The notes: a model not told the origin generated them from the letters alone. A stretch of 64,000 bases of DNA from Piromyces finnis (GCA_002104945.1 MCFH01000001.1:2328501-2392500), one strand, 5' to 3'; counted from the first letter of the stretch, positions 51,062 through 63,302 are shown. Numbers and translations are program-made.

Positions 51062-51986
51062 TAAAGCAAACATTTAAGTAAAATTTATTAATACAATTAA
51101 TTAAACATAAAATAAACTATCACATTATTTATATTTTATATATTATTATATCATTAATTATATCTGTTTTATTTTGAATAAAAATTGAAATTATGTAAGA
51201 AATTGCAAATATTTATAAATGTATTTATAAATACTTTATAAATATTTTTTTTTAAAAAAAAACTATAATAATAGTAAGTATAACATTAATAAATATAGTA
51301 ATTATAACAATAACATTAATAAATATAACATTAATTATAATAATATTGATAATAATAGATAATAGTAATAATAAAAATAAAAATCAATGGATATTGAAAG
51401 TTCAAGTTTAAAATATATTTATATTTTAATTATTCAAAAATCTATAAATCAATGAATAAATTTTAATTTAAGAATTAATTAAAGTTTGAAAATTAATAAA
51501 CTATTTATAATATTCAATAAGTTTTTATTTTAATTGTTATATAAAATTATATATGAGTACATTTAAATGTTCTATAAAATACGTTTTTTTTTTTTATCGT
51601 TTTTAGTTTTCATAATATATTTAATTTATTATATTATTATATTATACCTGTGTTTATACTTCATCAAATATATAATTTTTTTATTAAAAAACCTTAATAA
51701 TAATGAATTAATGATATAAATGTATTAAATATCAACATATCGAATTAATATAGCATTATTAATTAATTATTTTATGTATAATATATATATATTCCATATA
51801 ATAATGATATACAAAATAATTCTAATTCAATTATTATAATATTATAATTAAGATACTTATTATAATTTAGTTCTTAATTTTATTATTATAAACACCTTTT
51901 TATTTACATTTCTTTTATTCATTAAATTTCTTCTTTATTTTTAAGACTTTCATTAAAAAAAAAAAAGGAAAGCTTTATAACTATAG

Positions 51987-52038
<52 letters not shown>
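51062..52038. other. Intergenic, ends in an ATT microsatellite
   Basis: AT-rich sequence with AATAATAGTAATAA-like patches near 51290-51380 and an ATT tract at 51991-52036 abutting the stop codon of the hydrolase gene. Confidence 0.6.
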
Positions 52039-52043
<5 letters not shown>

Positions 52044-52833
52044 TTAATTTTTGTATAAGCCAGGAAACAACTGTATCAACCATTTCTTTTTCTTTACCAT
52101 CAAAGAAATGATTTGCACCTTCAATCCATTTGATTTCTGCTCCTTTAATCTCCTTTTCAATAACAGAAGCTTCTTCTGTTGGTGTACTGGTATCAATAGT
52201 TCCATGAACATGTAATATTCGTTGAGCTCTATGACTATCAATATTTTTAATATCAATTTTTGGATTCATGGTTCTTCTTTCTTCAATGGCTTCTTGAGTT
52301 ATTTTCCATTGTTTTCCAAAACGTTCCCACAAAAATGATCCTTCTTTTTTTGCTTTTTCTAATTCTTCCTGAGTAAACCTTTTTTCTGGTTTACCAAATG
52401 TTAATCTTCCTCCAAGACTGACAAAACAACAGTCCTTATTTTTAATTAAATTGGGTTGTGAAGCAGCAATCATAACATCAGCTCCTGCTTTTGAATGTCC
52501 TATTATTCCAACAATTTTTAAATTATATTTACTTTCAACATAGTTTATTAAATCTCCAATATTACGTACTTCTCTTGGATAATTTGCATAACTCCATTCA
52601 CCTGAAGATTGACCATTTCCTTCAAAATCAAAACGTAATACAGACCAATGTTGTTTTAAACTTTCTAATAATGGAAGATTAATTTCTGAATCTTTATCAC
52701 CAAACATTCCATGACAAAGAAGAATAGTATTCGATGTATTTGGATTTTTTGTTAAAGCACATGAAAGAGTAACTTCCTCATTAGTATTTTTATCAATATA
52801 CTTTGCTTCAAAAGAATTCTCTTCAAAAATCAT
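52039..52833 (-). CDS. Alpha/beta hydrolase (S33-like esterase/peptidase fold)
   Basis: A 264-residue intronless protein without a signal peptide, so probably cytosolic. Oxyanion-side motif LLCHGMFGDKDS at about 38-49; nucleophile elbow GHSKAG at 112-117 (Ser114); acid Asp214 in HGTIDTSTP; catalytic His242 in GANHFF. The strand order and length fit small serine-aminopeptidase-like (Hydrolase_4) or acyl-ester hydrolases. The segment between about 140 and 195 forms a short cap. Substrate cannot be told from sequence. The nearest neighbours are the esterase array, on the other strand, and a dead glycosyltransferase piece. The good motif set and lack of lesions support an active enzyme. The absence of introns would fit transfer from bacteria but does not prove it. 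Confidence 0.9.
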
Positions 52834-53459
52834 TTTTTTATTATTTATTTTTTTTTATTACAAAGATCAAATTCAAAAATATGTTAAAAAATATTTTTTA
52901 CTTCAATAAAAAAAAAAAAAAAAATTTGAATTTATTTTTTATTTGTTTATTTTTAGTGAAAAATATATTTTTATAAATACTAGATTTATTGGTATTTGTT
53001 GCTATTATTAATGATTTTTTTTTTTTTTTTAATTGAAATTTGAATTTCAAAATTTAAATTTCAAAAACAAAAATATTATTTAAAATTTATTAAATAAAAT
53101 TTAATTATTTAATTAATTATCAGTTTTTAGATAAAAATATAAAATTTTTCTAATTTAAATTTCTACTCTTTAGTCTGAAGTAAACAGTTTATAAATGGTA
53201 ATATTAAAAAATACAGAATATATAATGGGTATTTTAGATAAATATAGATATATAAATAGTTTTAAATATATAACTACAGCTTTCATTTATTTTTATTAAA
53301 TAACATTTTTAAACAAAAACAAGTAAAAAAATATTTTTTAAATGTTTTATATTCATTAATGTTTAACTATAATAAATTATAGTATTATAATAGTTATAAC
53401 GTTATCTTCTAAAACTAACAATTCTTTAACATTGGTATAATAAAATAATAATTATGATA
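52834..53459. other. AT-rich intergenic stretch, no gene seen
   Basis: Upstream of the hydrolase gene. Homopolymers only. Confidence 0.5.
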
Positions 53460-53880
53460 AATATCTTAAAGCTCTTTAGTTTTTAGTTTTTCTGCTTCAG
53501 TAAGTTCTGTAATTATATTTAAAGTTTGCTTTTTAAACTTAGATAATAAACCGGGTCACATGTTATAATAATAGTAAATTCCTTGATCAGAAAGTTTTAA
53601 AACTTTAGGTTTAAATTTGTAGCAGTCTTTCCTAAATCTAACATCCTTTCCCTCCCATCTTTCTTCATTAAATCTAACATTATGATTATTAAGGAATTCC
53701 CTTCTCCAGATAGAATCATATATAGATCCGTAATGTTTTTTATGTTTTAAATTAACATAACCATTGGATTTATTTGTACCTCGAGCATATTCCACTGTTA
53801 TTATATCATCCACAAATATAATTTCAATATTTTTTAAAGTTTGCTTTACTGCTGATTTTAGGCATCTTTTCAAATACAGA
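53460..53880 (-). pseudogene. Fragment of a family 2 glycosyltransferase
   Basis: The minus-strand frame begins MKRCLKSAVKQTLKNIEIIFVDD, the classic GT2 start (xxLxSVxxQTLxNIEIIxVDD), but then jumps within a few residues to a distal segment (SIYDSIWRREFLNNHNVRFNE) seen late in such proteins. The nucleotide-sugar-binding core (DxD region) is deleted. A stop at 53556 precedes further homologous-looking sequence (TEAEKLKTKEL). Dead internal-deletion copy. Confidence 0.7.
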
Positions 53881-54071
53881 TCGTATTATATATTGGAATT
53901 ATTTACTTTGACTTGTGATTTACATAAAGCATACATTACTATGTCTAAAAATAATAATGGTTTTAAAATGAATTTCATTGTTAATAATGCTTCATATGAT
54001 ATGAAAAGGAAAAACTCACCTCCAATAATAATAATATTTTTGTATTATTTTAAAATACTAATTAGCAATAA

Positions 54072-54955
54072 TTAAATATTACTTTTTTTATTTTTCCTTT
54101 CAAATGTAATTTTAAATATGTATTTTATTATCGGTTTAATGAAACAACGTAAAATAAAATAAATTATAAATATATCAATCTCTAAATATGCGAAATTCCG
54201 AAGACCATTAGCTAAATCACTGTCTGAGGGTCCAAGGGGTGGATGTCCACAGGTTTTTGTATATGGATTACAAACCCTAGATGCACATTCTGCGTTTTTT
54301 TCACATAAATCACCCATTACTTTACCACAATGCATAAATGAAGATCTAAGCAATAAATTTATATAAATATCAGTACAATATTCAGTTGGATTTTCTTCAT
54401 TAAAAATACAGACACCTTCAATACATTTATTAGTTAAACATTGTGAGTCAGAAGTACATTTATAAGAAGTATAAATATTTTTCCTAAGGTGTTCAAAAGT
54501 AATATAATTATATTTTTTAAAATCATTATAAGAGTGCGCCATACTAATATACACTTTTTTATTATCTTTTTCATCTGGAATTTCAATAAACATTGGCATG
54601 ACATCACCTTCTAATTTAACACAAATATTATTTTTACAAAAATATCTCTCTGACCAAACTTATTTTTAATTTTCAATACTTCAGACTTATTTAATGTTTT
54701 ATTTTTATCATATGCAATTACTTTACATGAATAATATTTATCTGAAACTATATAATCCATATAATCTGTAATATTTTCGTAAGTATAAATTATACTATCA
54801 TTATTTAAGCCATAAGAATAATGTTTTTGAATTCTAATAATATAAATAAAACATATTATTATACTGGTTATCGAAAAATTAAATTGCAATAGTTTTTTTT
54901 TTTTTTTTTTTTTAAAATGGAAGATCCTTTTATAATTTAAAAGTTTATTATACAT
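54072..54955 (-). pseudogene. Cysteine-rich single-pass membrane protein, frameshifted
   Basis: Two overlapping-in-sense frames make one protein. 54955-54611 gives an N-terminal Lys run, a TM helix (SITSIIICFIYIIRI) and an extracellular stretch. The second frame, open from about 54655 to 54072, gives RYFCKNNICVKLEGD, CTSDSQCLTNKCIEGVC, CGKVMGDLCEKNAECASRVCN, GPSDSDL and a C-terminal hydrophobic helix. The C-x5-C-x4-C-x4-C pattern recalls small disulfide-rich (Dickkopf-like) modules common in gut-fungal surface proteins; no function is known to me. One base gained or lost near 54655 breaks it. It could be a sequencing error rather than true inactivation. Confidence 0.6.
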
Positions 54956-55441
54956 TTTGTTTTTAATTTACTTTTATCTGTTTGTCAATAAAATTAATAA
55001 TAGTGATTTAAATACTTTTTCAAAGTTAAAAGAAAAAATATTTATATATATAAACTATTAATAAAGAATTAAAGTTGTTAGACTGTTTAAAACTTAATAG
55101 TAGTACAATGAATTAATAAACAGACAGAAAATTATCTAATTTAATAAACGTGAAACAAATCTAATAATTTATTATAATAATGAAATTTCAATAATATGAT
55201 TAAAACAAATTATACCTTAACTAAATTAACCCTTAAATTTAAATCATATATAAAAAATTTAAAAATACTTTAAAATATTTAATTAAAAAAATAAATACAA
55301 AAAAAAAGAATTATATAAAAAAATATTATATTTAATAGTTTTTTTTTTTTAATTATTTATTTATAATAAATTTATATTATTTGCTATAAATTAATAATAA
55401 ATTATAATATAATGATATTATTAATATTTTTTAAAATATTT
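54956..55441. other. AT-rich intergenic stretch, no gene seen
   Basis: Lies between the cysteine-rich gene start and the gelsolin stop codon. Nothing is identifiable. Confidence 0.5.
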
Positions 55442-57975
55442 TTATTTTTCAAAGAATGACATGAAACGACCATTTTCATTTCCTTCAACGACTCTGGTAA
55501 TTGGGATATTGGATGATTTATTATTATCTTTAACATAATCCTAATAAATAAATTGGAAAAGTTAATTTAATTTTTCAATAAGAAAAAACAAGTTTTTATT
55601 AAATGTTATAGTTATTTACCATTGCATATTGGAAAGCTCTAGTTTTCTCAATAACATTTGATTTATTACCAACCCAAATATAAACTAAAATTTTAATAAT
55701 AATATATTAATGAAAATATTTAATATTAAAAAAAATATTATGGTTTAAAATTATTTATAATAATTTTAAAACATACTTTCAGCGCCAACATCAACAATGA
55801 ATACATCATCTGGATCAAGCATTGATAACTTAAGATCTCCACGGGCTTCTTCTTTGAATATCATAGCACCAGAAGAATTAGAAAGTCTAATTTTTTAAAT
55901 TTAGATAATAATTATTAGAATTATTACATTATATTATATTTATTTATTTAAAAGTTTAATTTTAATAGAAAACTATTATATTACCTGAAGAGAATTTTTT
56001 CATTTGAAGCTGGCTAAAAATTTAAAATATATATACATATACATGCATAATAACAATAAAAATTTTAATTTTATATTAATTTTAAAAAGAAAATTGATAT
56101 ATATATTCAATTTTAAAAATTTAATTAATAAACTTACAGCTTCAAATAATCTTTCGTTAGAACTTTCTTTAGCTATAACACCCTTACCACCAATAGCCTT
56201 CCAGAATGGACCAGCATCTCTGTCATCTTGGTCTATTAATAATTATTAATAAATAATCTTACTATTAAAAATATCCTTCTCAATACAAAATTTTATATTA
56301 TTTTAAATTTAATACCATAAACAGTAATAACTGGGTGTCCATGTCTTTCACTCTTTATTGAAGCAGTTAATTCCATAGCTTTGTGCTTTTCAATACCTGA
56401 AGCCTTACATCCATTCCATTGATAAATAGTAAGACCTTGATCTAATACAAAAACATCACCATTATTAAGAGATGAACATGAAATTGGAACTGAAGTAACA
56501 GTTAATGTACGTCCAATGGACTTAACATGGAATAATTGTGGTTTATATTCAGTTGGTTTAACAATATTGAAGCCACTATCAATACCTCCATCCATAATAA
56601 TAAATTTCTTGAAATAAGAAATAAACAATTCAGATTCACATCCTTGAATCTTTATATACAGTTTTGTTGTTGATAATGAAATATTTATAATATAAAAGTA
56701 GAATAAAGGGTGTTTTAATATTTATACATTATGGATAATAAACTAATTAAATATTTATTTATTTCGAATAATTATTACTTCACGATGTTGAACTGGTACA
56801 CCTCCTAAGACTATTTTGTATAAATTGAATATTGATAAAGTTTTTTGTTTAATATTTGAAAAAAAACATTATTATTTAAAATTATTAAATTAATTTATTG
56901 ATTGATTTTCAATATTAAATAATAATCATATTCAATTATTTACAATCATCGAGTTCTACAGTTTTATAAGCAGCAGTACCAGCTTCATCCTATATTAAAA
57001 ATAAATATAATTGAACAACATAAAATAATGAATATATATAATGATGTAATTAAAATATATTATTATTATTATTAATATATATTAAGATTCTTACTTGAGA
57101 GGTATAAGTACCTAACCAGAAATGAATATCATAGAACTTTCTCTGGTTTTTATCCAAGTAAACCTTTTTTTATTTATAATTATAAATTTAAATTTTTAAT
57201 TTTTAAAATTGAAATAATGATATTTAATGCTTATTTTTTATTTTTATAATAATATGTAAGAAATGTTATTATATTTCCATACATTTAAAACAATGTAAGA
57301 ATCACCTATATAAAATATAATTATAAAAATGTTATATATATTTAAATATATTTAATACTTATTTTCTAGTTATAAAATCATTTATTTTGACTTCTAATCA
57401 CATACCACTATAGAATCTACCATAGAGTTCCTTTGGCCATGGAACTACCTTTAATTTTTCAATTCTCCATATTTTGAGACCGCTAATTATTAGAACAATT
57501 TGTTAATAATGTTAATATTTTTATTAATATTTTTATAATTCTTTTATTTCCAAAATTATTATTAATATTATTAAAAATAGGAAAAAATCTATATTTACAT
57601 TTCATCTACTCCATCCCAACTTTCTTTAAAATCCTTGTTATCACCAATATTTAAATTTTCTAACTATATTTATATAAACCATATAAAAGTTAATTTTATT
57701 TTATATAAACATTTTATTCAATTAACTTTTTGTTTCATAATTATAATAACTATGATCATACATATTTAGTTAAATCGAGTTCAGATATATCTGTCATAAA
57801 ATAAAACATTTAAAAATATATTATTAATAAGAGATAATGAACATATTAAATAAGAATAATATTTTTAATAAAATACATGTTTAACATTATATTGTAATAT
57901 TAAAATATAAAATAGTTTTAAAGCATAAAAATATATTTCTTTCATTTAATATTTACCTAATTTATTTAAAGACAT
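55442..57975 (-). CDS. Gelsolin/severin-type actin-binding protein, 14 exons
   Basis: Exons (minus): 57975-57957, 57790-57762, 57663-57599, 57482-57406, 57305-57283, 57163-57095, 56989-56944, 56810-56779, 56649-56316, 56232-56138, 56013-55985, 55886-55777, 55684-55620, 55540-55442. All have GT-AG borders and the frame holds to 363 residues, the size of three-repeat severin/fragmin proteins. Repeat 1: GLKIWRIEKLKVVPWP, YGRFYSGDSYIVLN, YDIHFWLG.YTSQDEAGTAAYKTVELDD, then VPVQHREIQGCESELFISYF. Repeat 2: LFHVKSIGRTLTVTSVP, LNNGDVFVLDQGLTIYQWNG. Repeat 3: ILFRLSNSSG, LDPDDVFIVDVGAEIYIWVGNKSN, then VVEGNENGRFMSFFEK. Members sever and cap actin filaments in response to calcium. Acidic calcium-coordinating positions appear kept. 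Cytosolic, no signal peptide. Several exons are under 35 bp. Confidence 0.93.
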
Positions 57976-59699
57976 TTTGATTATTTATTATATTAGCTAA
58001 TATTTTTTTAAAGTCTTTTATTATTGTTTTTATATTTTTTTTAATAAAACTCCAATATAATAATACAATGAAATGATTTATTTATATAGTTTTATAAATA
58101 TCTATAATATCTTTTCAAAATAATTTAATTTTTTTTTAAAAAAAAAAGTAAATTTATATTTAAATAATGTTTTTTATTAGATGTTTCTTATATTAGTTAA
58201 AGTTTTAAATTTTCATCTATTGGAGATTAGTGAAATTATTAAAATGTAAAAATCTATTAATACATACAAATGTTACTTTTTTTTTCTTTTTTTCCTTTAC
58301 TATTACAAATCATATTTTATAATAAATTAAACAGTAAGACAAACAGTTTTTTTTTTTTTTAAAAAAAAAAAAAAAGCAAAAATTTTTTTATTTAGTTAAC
58401 GTCTTCATTTTTTATATTTAGTATTTTAAGGTAAGAGGTTTTGTATAATATTGGTTCATTATTTTTCATTATAATAATAATCTTTAAAAAAAAATTTGTT
58501 ATTAAATAAAGTTATTAATATTATTATTTTATTAAAAATTAAATTTTTATAATTTCTGTCAAACTAAATTTTAGATAGGAATAAAAATAAAATTGATTAA
58601 GATATTTTAATATTCAAAATTATTACGAAAAAACTGTATAAATTGGAATTCTATGATATACTTTTAATTTTCTATTTTCTAAAAAGCCATTTAAAATTTT
58701 AATACTCTTTATTTTTTATTTTATTTTTTTTCATATTAATTAAATTGTATTATTGCTATTTTTCATACTAAAAAAAATATTTTTCTTTATGGCTTTTTTT
58801 TTTATTCAATAAGAATTAAAGTTTACTAATAAAAAATATAAGAATATAAGGATAAAAATTCATAAAACTTTTATATAACAAAAATTAATACATTTTAATT
58901 TCTTTTTATTTGTATGTGGATGTGTGTGAAAGAGTAAAGAAGTGTTTTAATAACTCTAATTTCTTTTTTTAATATTATTTTAAAAAAATATGATTTAAAG
59001 GTTAATAATAAAAATTATATAAATTATTTATTTTTCAAGTAATGAATAATAAATTATATATATTTTATTGATATGGTATACATATTTTTTATGAATTAGT
59101 ATTTATCCTAGATTTTTGGTCATTTTAGCCAGAAGAAATTCGACCTTACCGAATTTCAAATAAAAATATTTTTAATATTTTGAGTTTTTGAAGATATTTG
59201 CTTTATATATTATTTTTAAAAGAAGTAGTATATATTAATATATGTAATATATTCATTTATGAAATTTCATGTTTCTTTTTTTTTTATTTATAATATTAAA
59301 ATAATCATAGAAAATGAAATATGTTTTATATTATCTTATAAATATTGTAAAATTAATAATATTCAATTAAATTTAAAATAAATATAAATTCCATAATTAA
59401 AATTTATTTAATAATTAATATCTGATTTCTTCAAGAATTATAATTACATTATTATTTTATTTTTAAAATAAATAAAAATTTCTCATAATTTTATAATGCT
59501 TTATTCTAAAAGGATTAAATGTATTTTGAATTTAAAAATATTGATTTTAAATTTTAAAGTTTATTTAATACTTAATTATAATTAATATTTAATTTCTTTA
59601 AGTATTATAATAATATTATATTATTAATTATTCAAATATAAAAAATTGAAGTAATTATAAAAGAAACATATTTCATCTAATATATCATGTGATAAGTAT
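57976..59699. other. AT-rich intergenic stretch, no gene seen
   Basis: Between the gelsolin start and the retrotransposon LTR. Poly-T/poly-A pairs near 58128-58149 and 58346-58375 could form hairpins. Nothing coding is seen. Confidence 0.5.
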
Positions 59700-60104
59700 T
59701 GTGATACGGGTTAATTTTATGTAGAAAGAATTAAACTTTAATTAATATATATTTTATTAATAATTTTATTTATAACGTTCCAATATTTCTATTCTGTCTA
59801 AATACTAAAACGTTCTGTCGTTGTCAAATATTAAAATTCTAACTAAAACAAGAAGCCCTTTTTAATAATATTTATTCTAGTCTATTTATACTAATGAGGC
59901 TTACTTAATAATTAATTGTCCAATTATAAGGCTGGAACTATATGGATCATTCATTTACAATACTCTTTTACATTACAAAATATTACATTTGTCGTACATT
60001 TACATTATATTCTTATACATTGTAGAAATAATTAATATTATAATAAATCTATATAAATTTAATATTAGGAAAAATTACTAATATAATAATATGTTCAAGT
60101 CACA
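59700..60104 (-). mobile_element. 3' LTR of the Ty3/gypsy element
   Basis: On the minus strand it starts TGTGACTTG at 60104 and ends CCCGTATCACA at 59700, with TGTGA...TCACA inverted ends and a length of 405 bp. Just upstream (60114-60130) lies a purine-rich GCGAGGGGATTTTTGAT, a plausible polypurine tract. Its homology to 42719-43126 confirms it as an LTR. The matching 5' LTR is not in the window. Confidence 0.88.
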
Positions 60105-60535
60105 TATTATTTTTATATCAAAAATCCCCTCGCTATAGGAGAGCGAAGTATAATTTAAGATACAAAATTTTTACTGAGCGTATCTGGTTATAATATTAAT
60201 TTTTCTGGTTATAAAACTAAATTTCTAAAATTAAAAAAAATTGAAAAAAAATTGAAAAAAAAATTGAAAAAAAATACTAATAAAAATTTTTTTTTTTTTT
60301 TTTTTTTTTAATTATTATTATGATTATTTATATATACTAATTACTAATTAAACTAATTATTATTGTTATTATTATTATTATTTACTATTATTATAATTAT
60401 TATTTATTATTATTCTTAATAATCTATGGTAGGCTACTCGAGGTTTAGCAAGGTCGAACAGGAGTTAATCGACTTTTCGAAATTCGAAATCCCTTTTTGA
60501 CTTTTTCAATTTCAATTTCGAAATTTCAAATTAAT

Positions 60536-60572
<37 letters not shown>

Positions 60573-60643
60573 TATATATATATATATATGTTTAACATAT
60601 CTAATTTGTAAAATATAATAAATTTTAAATAAAGTGTCGTCTC
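60105..60643. other. Retrotransposon 3' spacer, low complexity
   Basis: Lies between the pol stop and the LTR: long T runs (60286-60309, 60537-60569), a TA run, repeated TTGAAAAAAAA units and TCGAAATTCGAAAT-like inverted wording near 60478-60528. It ends with the polypurine tract. No coding content. Confidence 0.6.
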
Positions 60644-63253
60644 TCATAACGAAATATTTTCTTTATAAGGGAGGATATTCTTCATATGTGTATACCTGGT
60701 TAGTTCTTGTCCCGTATTGTAGTCCTTGAGCTTGACTGTATTCCAGGCGATATCTAAGATTTGATAAGGTCCTTTAAAATATGGGTCCAATTTTGTTCTG
60801 TTGAAATTCCTTAATTTGACTAGATCGCCTATTTTGTATTCTTCCTTATGATCCATGCTTATTTTACTTTGTCTTCTAGCTTCCCAATACTTTAGAGTAC
60901 CTAGCATTTTTGAAGCCGCCTTCCTTATCCATTTAGCGTGATCCACGAACCTTTCCATTATAATTTCTTCTGTGGATCTTCCTAAAGTTTCTTGATATGT
61001 TTCCATTAGCACTAAATCTATTGGGCGTGCATCCTTTCTTCCATATACAAGTTCAAAACTAGAGAATCCAGTTGTAGTAGATATACTGGTCCTTAACGCC
61101 CATAGAGCTACTGGTAAGTATTTGTCCCAGTCTTCATTGTTCTCTACTAAGAATCGTAGCTGTTTCCCAATTTCCCGATTCTTATTTTCCACTAGACCAT
61201 TCGACTCTGGGTGATAGGTGGATACGAAGTGTACATAAGTATCATATAAATCTAAAAATATTTTTGTATAGTCGGAAGTAAATTGTACACCATTATCCAT
61301 TAAGACCAATTGTGGGACTCCGTGGCGACTAAATACTTCGGTTAGGAATTCCGCTACATCTTCTGAGGTGGTCGTTGACAACGCCTTCGCCTCAGGCCAT
61401 TTTGTAAAATAGTCCACAGCTACAATAATATATTTGTTATCTTGCACAGTAGTCTTTAACGGGCCTATTATGTCCACGGCTATTCTGACAAACGGTGCTT
61501 CGACTGGTGATGCAAATCTCTCGGTTCTTTCAGGTAGAGGTTGGGACTTCCGTAACTGACAGATTTTACACGTAGAAATATAGGTTTTTATATCTAAAAC
61601 CATGTTCTTCCAATAATACTTATCCTTGATCCTTTGGTAAGTTTTCTGCAGTCCTTCATGTGCGATTTTATGGTTTTTCGCGATGACCTGGATCTTTTCC
61701 AAGGGTTCGTCAACAATCTTTCTTAAGTTATCGTTATCCCTGAAATATAACAGATTATTTATTCTTATTACTCTTTCTTTTAGAAAGTTTTTCATAACCT
61801 CTGAGATATATTTATCATTTTCCTCGTTTTCTTCTTCTGACATTAATTCAGGCATCTTAGTAGGTTCTTCTACAACTTGTTTTCTCTGTTTCCGAGCTAA
61901 TAAAGATTCTTCTTCATCACTTTCGCTTTCATTATTTTCTGACTCAAGGTTGGTATCATTTAGTGTACTAACTATTGCATTTGCGTTCGCTTCCTGACTG
62001 TTATCCTCTTTTAATGACATCCGGGATAATGCGTCAGCTAAAATATTCGCTTTTCCAGGTTGATATCTTACTTCTACCATGTTTTGGCTAAAGTCATTAA
62101 CCCAGCGAGCGTGTTTTGAAGTTTGAGGTTCATTTTTATTAATGATAGCAACTAGCGGAAGGTGGTCCGTATATAAAATAGTTTTGTACGGATTTCCTAG
62201 GACATAATGACGAAATTCCATCAGGCAATAATGAGCAGCGGTACCTTCCAGTTCAGTAATAGGGTAGTTTAATTCAGCTTTCTTTAGTGCACGACTAGCA
62301 TACTTTATAGGATGCTCTACCCCGTCCTCCAAAAGTTGCAATAATACGCCGCCAATACCACTGAAACTGGCGTCCGAGCGGATAATGAAAGGAATATCAT
62401 AACGAGGAAAACACAGAATAGGGGAAGAGGCCAAATATTCTTTAGCAGCAACGAACGACGAATTACACTCAGAATCCCAAATAAACTTGGCGTCTTTTCT
62501 AAGGAGTTTATTTAAGGGGGCAGTAATAGAAGCAAAGTGATCAATAAATTCCCTATAATAACCAACCATTCCAAGAAAAGAACGAAGTTCAGTAACAGAT
62601 TTAGGAGGATCTAGTTTGAGTATATTATCGACCTTAGATTTAATAGGAAGAAGACCATTAATAGAAACAACATGACCCAACACTTCAACTTCCTGTAAAC
62701 AGAAGTGACACTTCTCAATGTTGATCTTTAAACCATTATCGCGAAGGATCTGGAAAACCTTTTTGATATCACGAAGATGTTGTGAGTAAGAAGGAGAATA
62801 AATAATTATGTCATCAAGGTATACTTGAATACAAACATTGAGGAGGTCAAAGAAGATACGATTCATCTCTCTTTGAAAGGTCGCCGGCGCGTTTGTTAAA
62901 CCAAAAGGCATGACTACGTAATCAAAATTTCCAAAACGCGTGGTAATAGCTGTAATACATTGGTCTTCTGGTCGCATAGGAATTTGGTGGTATCCACTGA
63001 ATAGATCTAAGGCCGTGAAAAATCTTGCACCAGTCATGGATTCAAAAGCTTCTCTAATGTTGGGAATAGAGTAAGCATCCTTTACAGTAATATTATTGAC
63101 TTTTCTATAATCTGCACAAAGACGCCATTTATTGTGCTTCTTAGGAACCATTACAATGGGAGAAGCCCAAGGGGAATGGGATGGAACAATAAGGCCTTTA
63201 TCCAGTAGTTTTTGAAGTTCACCCTTAAGAGCAGCTAGTTGAACTTGTGACAA
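60644..63253 (-). CDS. pol: Ty3/gypsy Pol polyprotein: RT, RNase H, integrase (N-truncated)
   Basis: 869 residues from the first possible initiator, in a frame open from 63299. There is no convincing ATG, since the true N-terminus is missing. RT: WRLCADYRKVN, ALDLFSGYHQIPM, MPFGLTNAPATFQ and the catalytic YLDDIIIYS at about 145. RNase H: RSDASFSGIGGVL and LYTDHLPLVAI. Integrase: an HHCC zinc finger (H.....H, then CKIC), DDE residues in VAVDIIGPL, LMDNGVQFTSD and HPESNGLVENKNRE, and a C-terminal GPY/F motif (FKGPYQILD). No internal stop or frameshift was seen, so the enzyme part looks young. An acidic Glu/Ser-rich spacer precedes the integrase. Confidence 0.95.
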   Translation of the reverse strand: MSQVQLAALKGELQKLLDKGLIVPSHSPWASPIVMVPKKHNKWRLCADYRKVNNITVKDAYSIPNIREAFESMTGARFFTALDLFSGYHQIPMRPEDQCITAITTRFGNFDYVVMPFGLTNAPATFQREMNRIFFDLLNVCIQVYLDDIIIYSPSYSQHLRDIKKVFQILRDNGLKINIEKCHFCLQEVEVLGHVVSINGLLPIKSKVDNILKLDPPKSVTELRSFLGMVGYYREFIDHFASITAPLNKLLRKDAKFIWDSECNSSFVAAKEYLASSPILCFPRYDIPFIIRSDASFSGIGGVLLQLLEDGVEHPIKYASRALKKAELNYPITELEGTAAHYCLMEFRHYVLGNPYKTILYTDHLPLVAIINKNEPQTSKHARWVNDFSQNMVEVRYQPGKANILADALSRMSLKEDNSQEANANAIVSTLNDTNLESENNESESDEEESLLARKQRKQVVEEPTKMPELMSEEENEENDKYISEVMKNFLKERVIRINNLLYFRDNDNLRKIVDEPLEKIQVIAKNHKIAHEGLQKTYQRIKDKYYWKNMVLDIKTYISTCKICQLRKSQPLPERTERFASPVEAPFVRIAVDIIGPLKTTVQDNKYIIVAVDYFTKWPEAKALSTTTSEDVAEFLTEVFSRHGVPQLVLMDNGVQFTSDYTKIFLDLYDTYVHFVSTYHPESNGLVENKNREIGKQLRFLVENNEDWDKYLPVALWALRTSISTTTGFSSFELVYGRKDARPIDLVLMETYQETLGRSTEEIIMERFVDHAKWIRKAASKMLGTLKYWEARRQSKISMDHKEEYKIGDLVKLRNFNRTKLDPYFKGPYQILDIAWNTVKLKDYNTGQELTRYTHMKNILPYKENISL

Positions 63254-63302
63254 CTTCCGAACTTTAGCTTTAATGGGTTTAGCGCCCTCTGTAACGAATC
63301 AT

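Larger units (their letters stand above)
59700..63299 (-). mobile_element. 5'-truncated Ty3/gypsy LTR retrotransposon
   Basis: Comprises the pol frame 63299-60644, a 540-bp AT-rich spacer and the 3' LTR 60104-59700. The frame opens just after a TGA at about 63298-63300, within the linker that normally joins protease to RT (TEGAKPIKAKVRKLS). Gag, protease, primer-binding site and 5' LTR are absent from the next 700 bases. The RT-RNase H-integrase order puts it in Ty3/gypsy, not Ty1/copia. Its base composition (nearer 40% GC) differs sharply from the surroundings, suggesting recent arrival. Confidence 0.88.

Noticed and set aside
61683-61997. 104-codon Ser-rich frame antisense to pol
   Set aside because: Shadow of the acidic Glu/Ser-rich spacer in the true pol frame.
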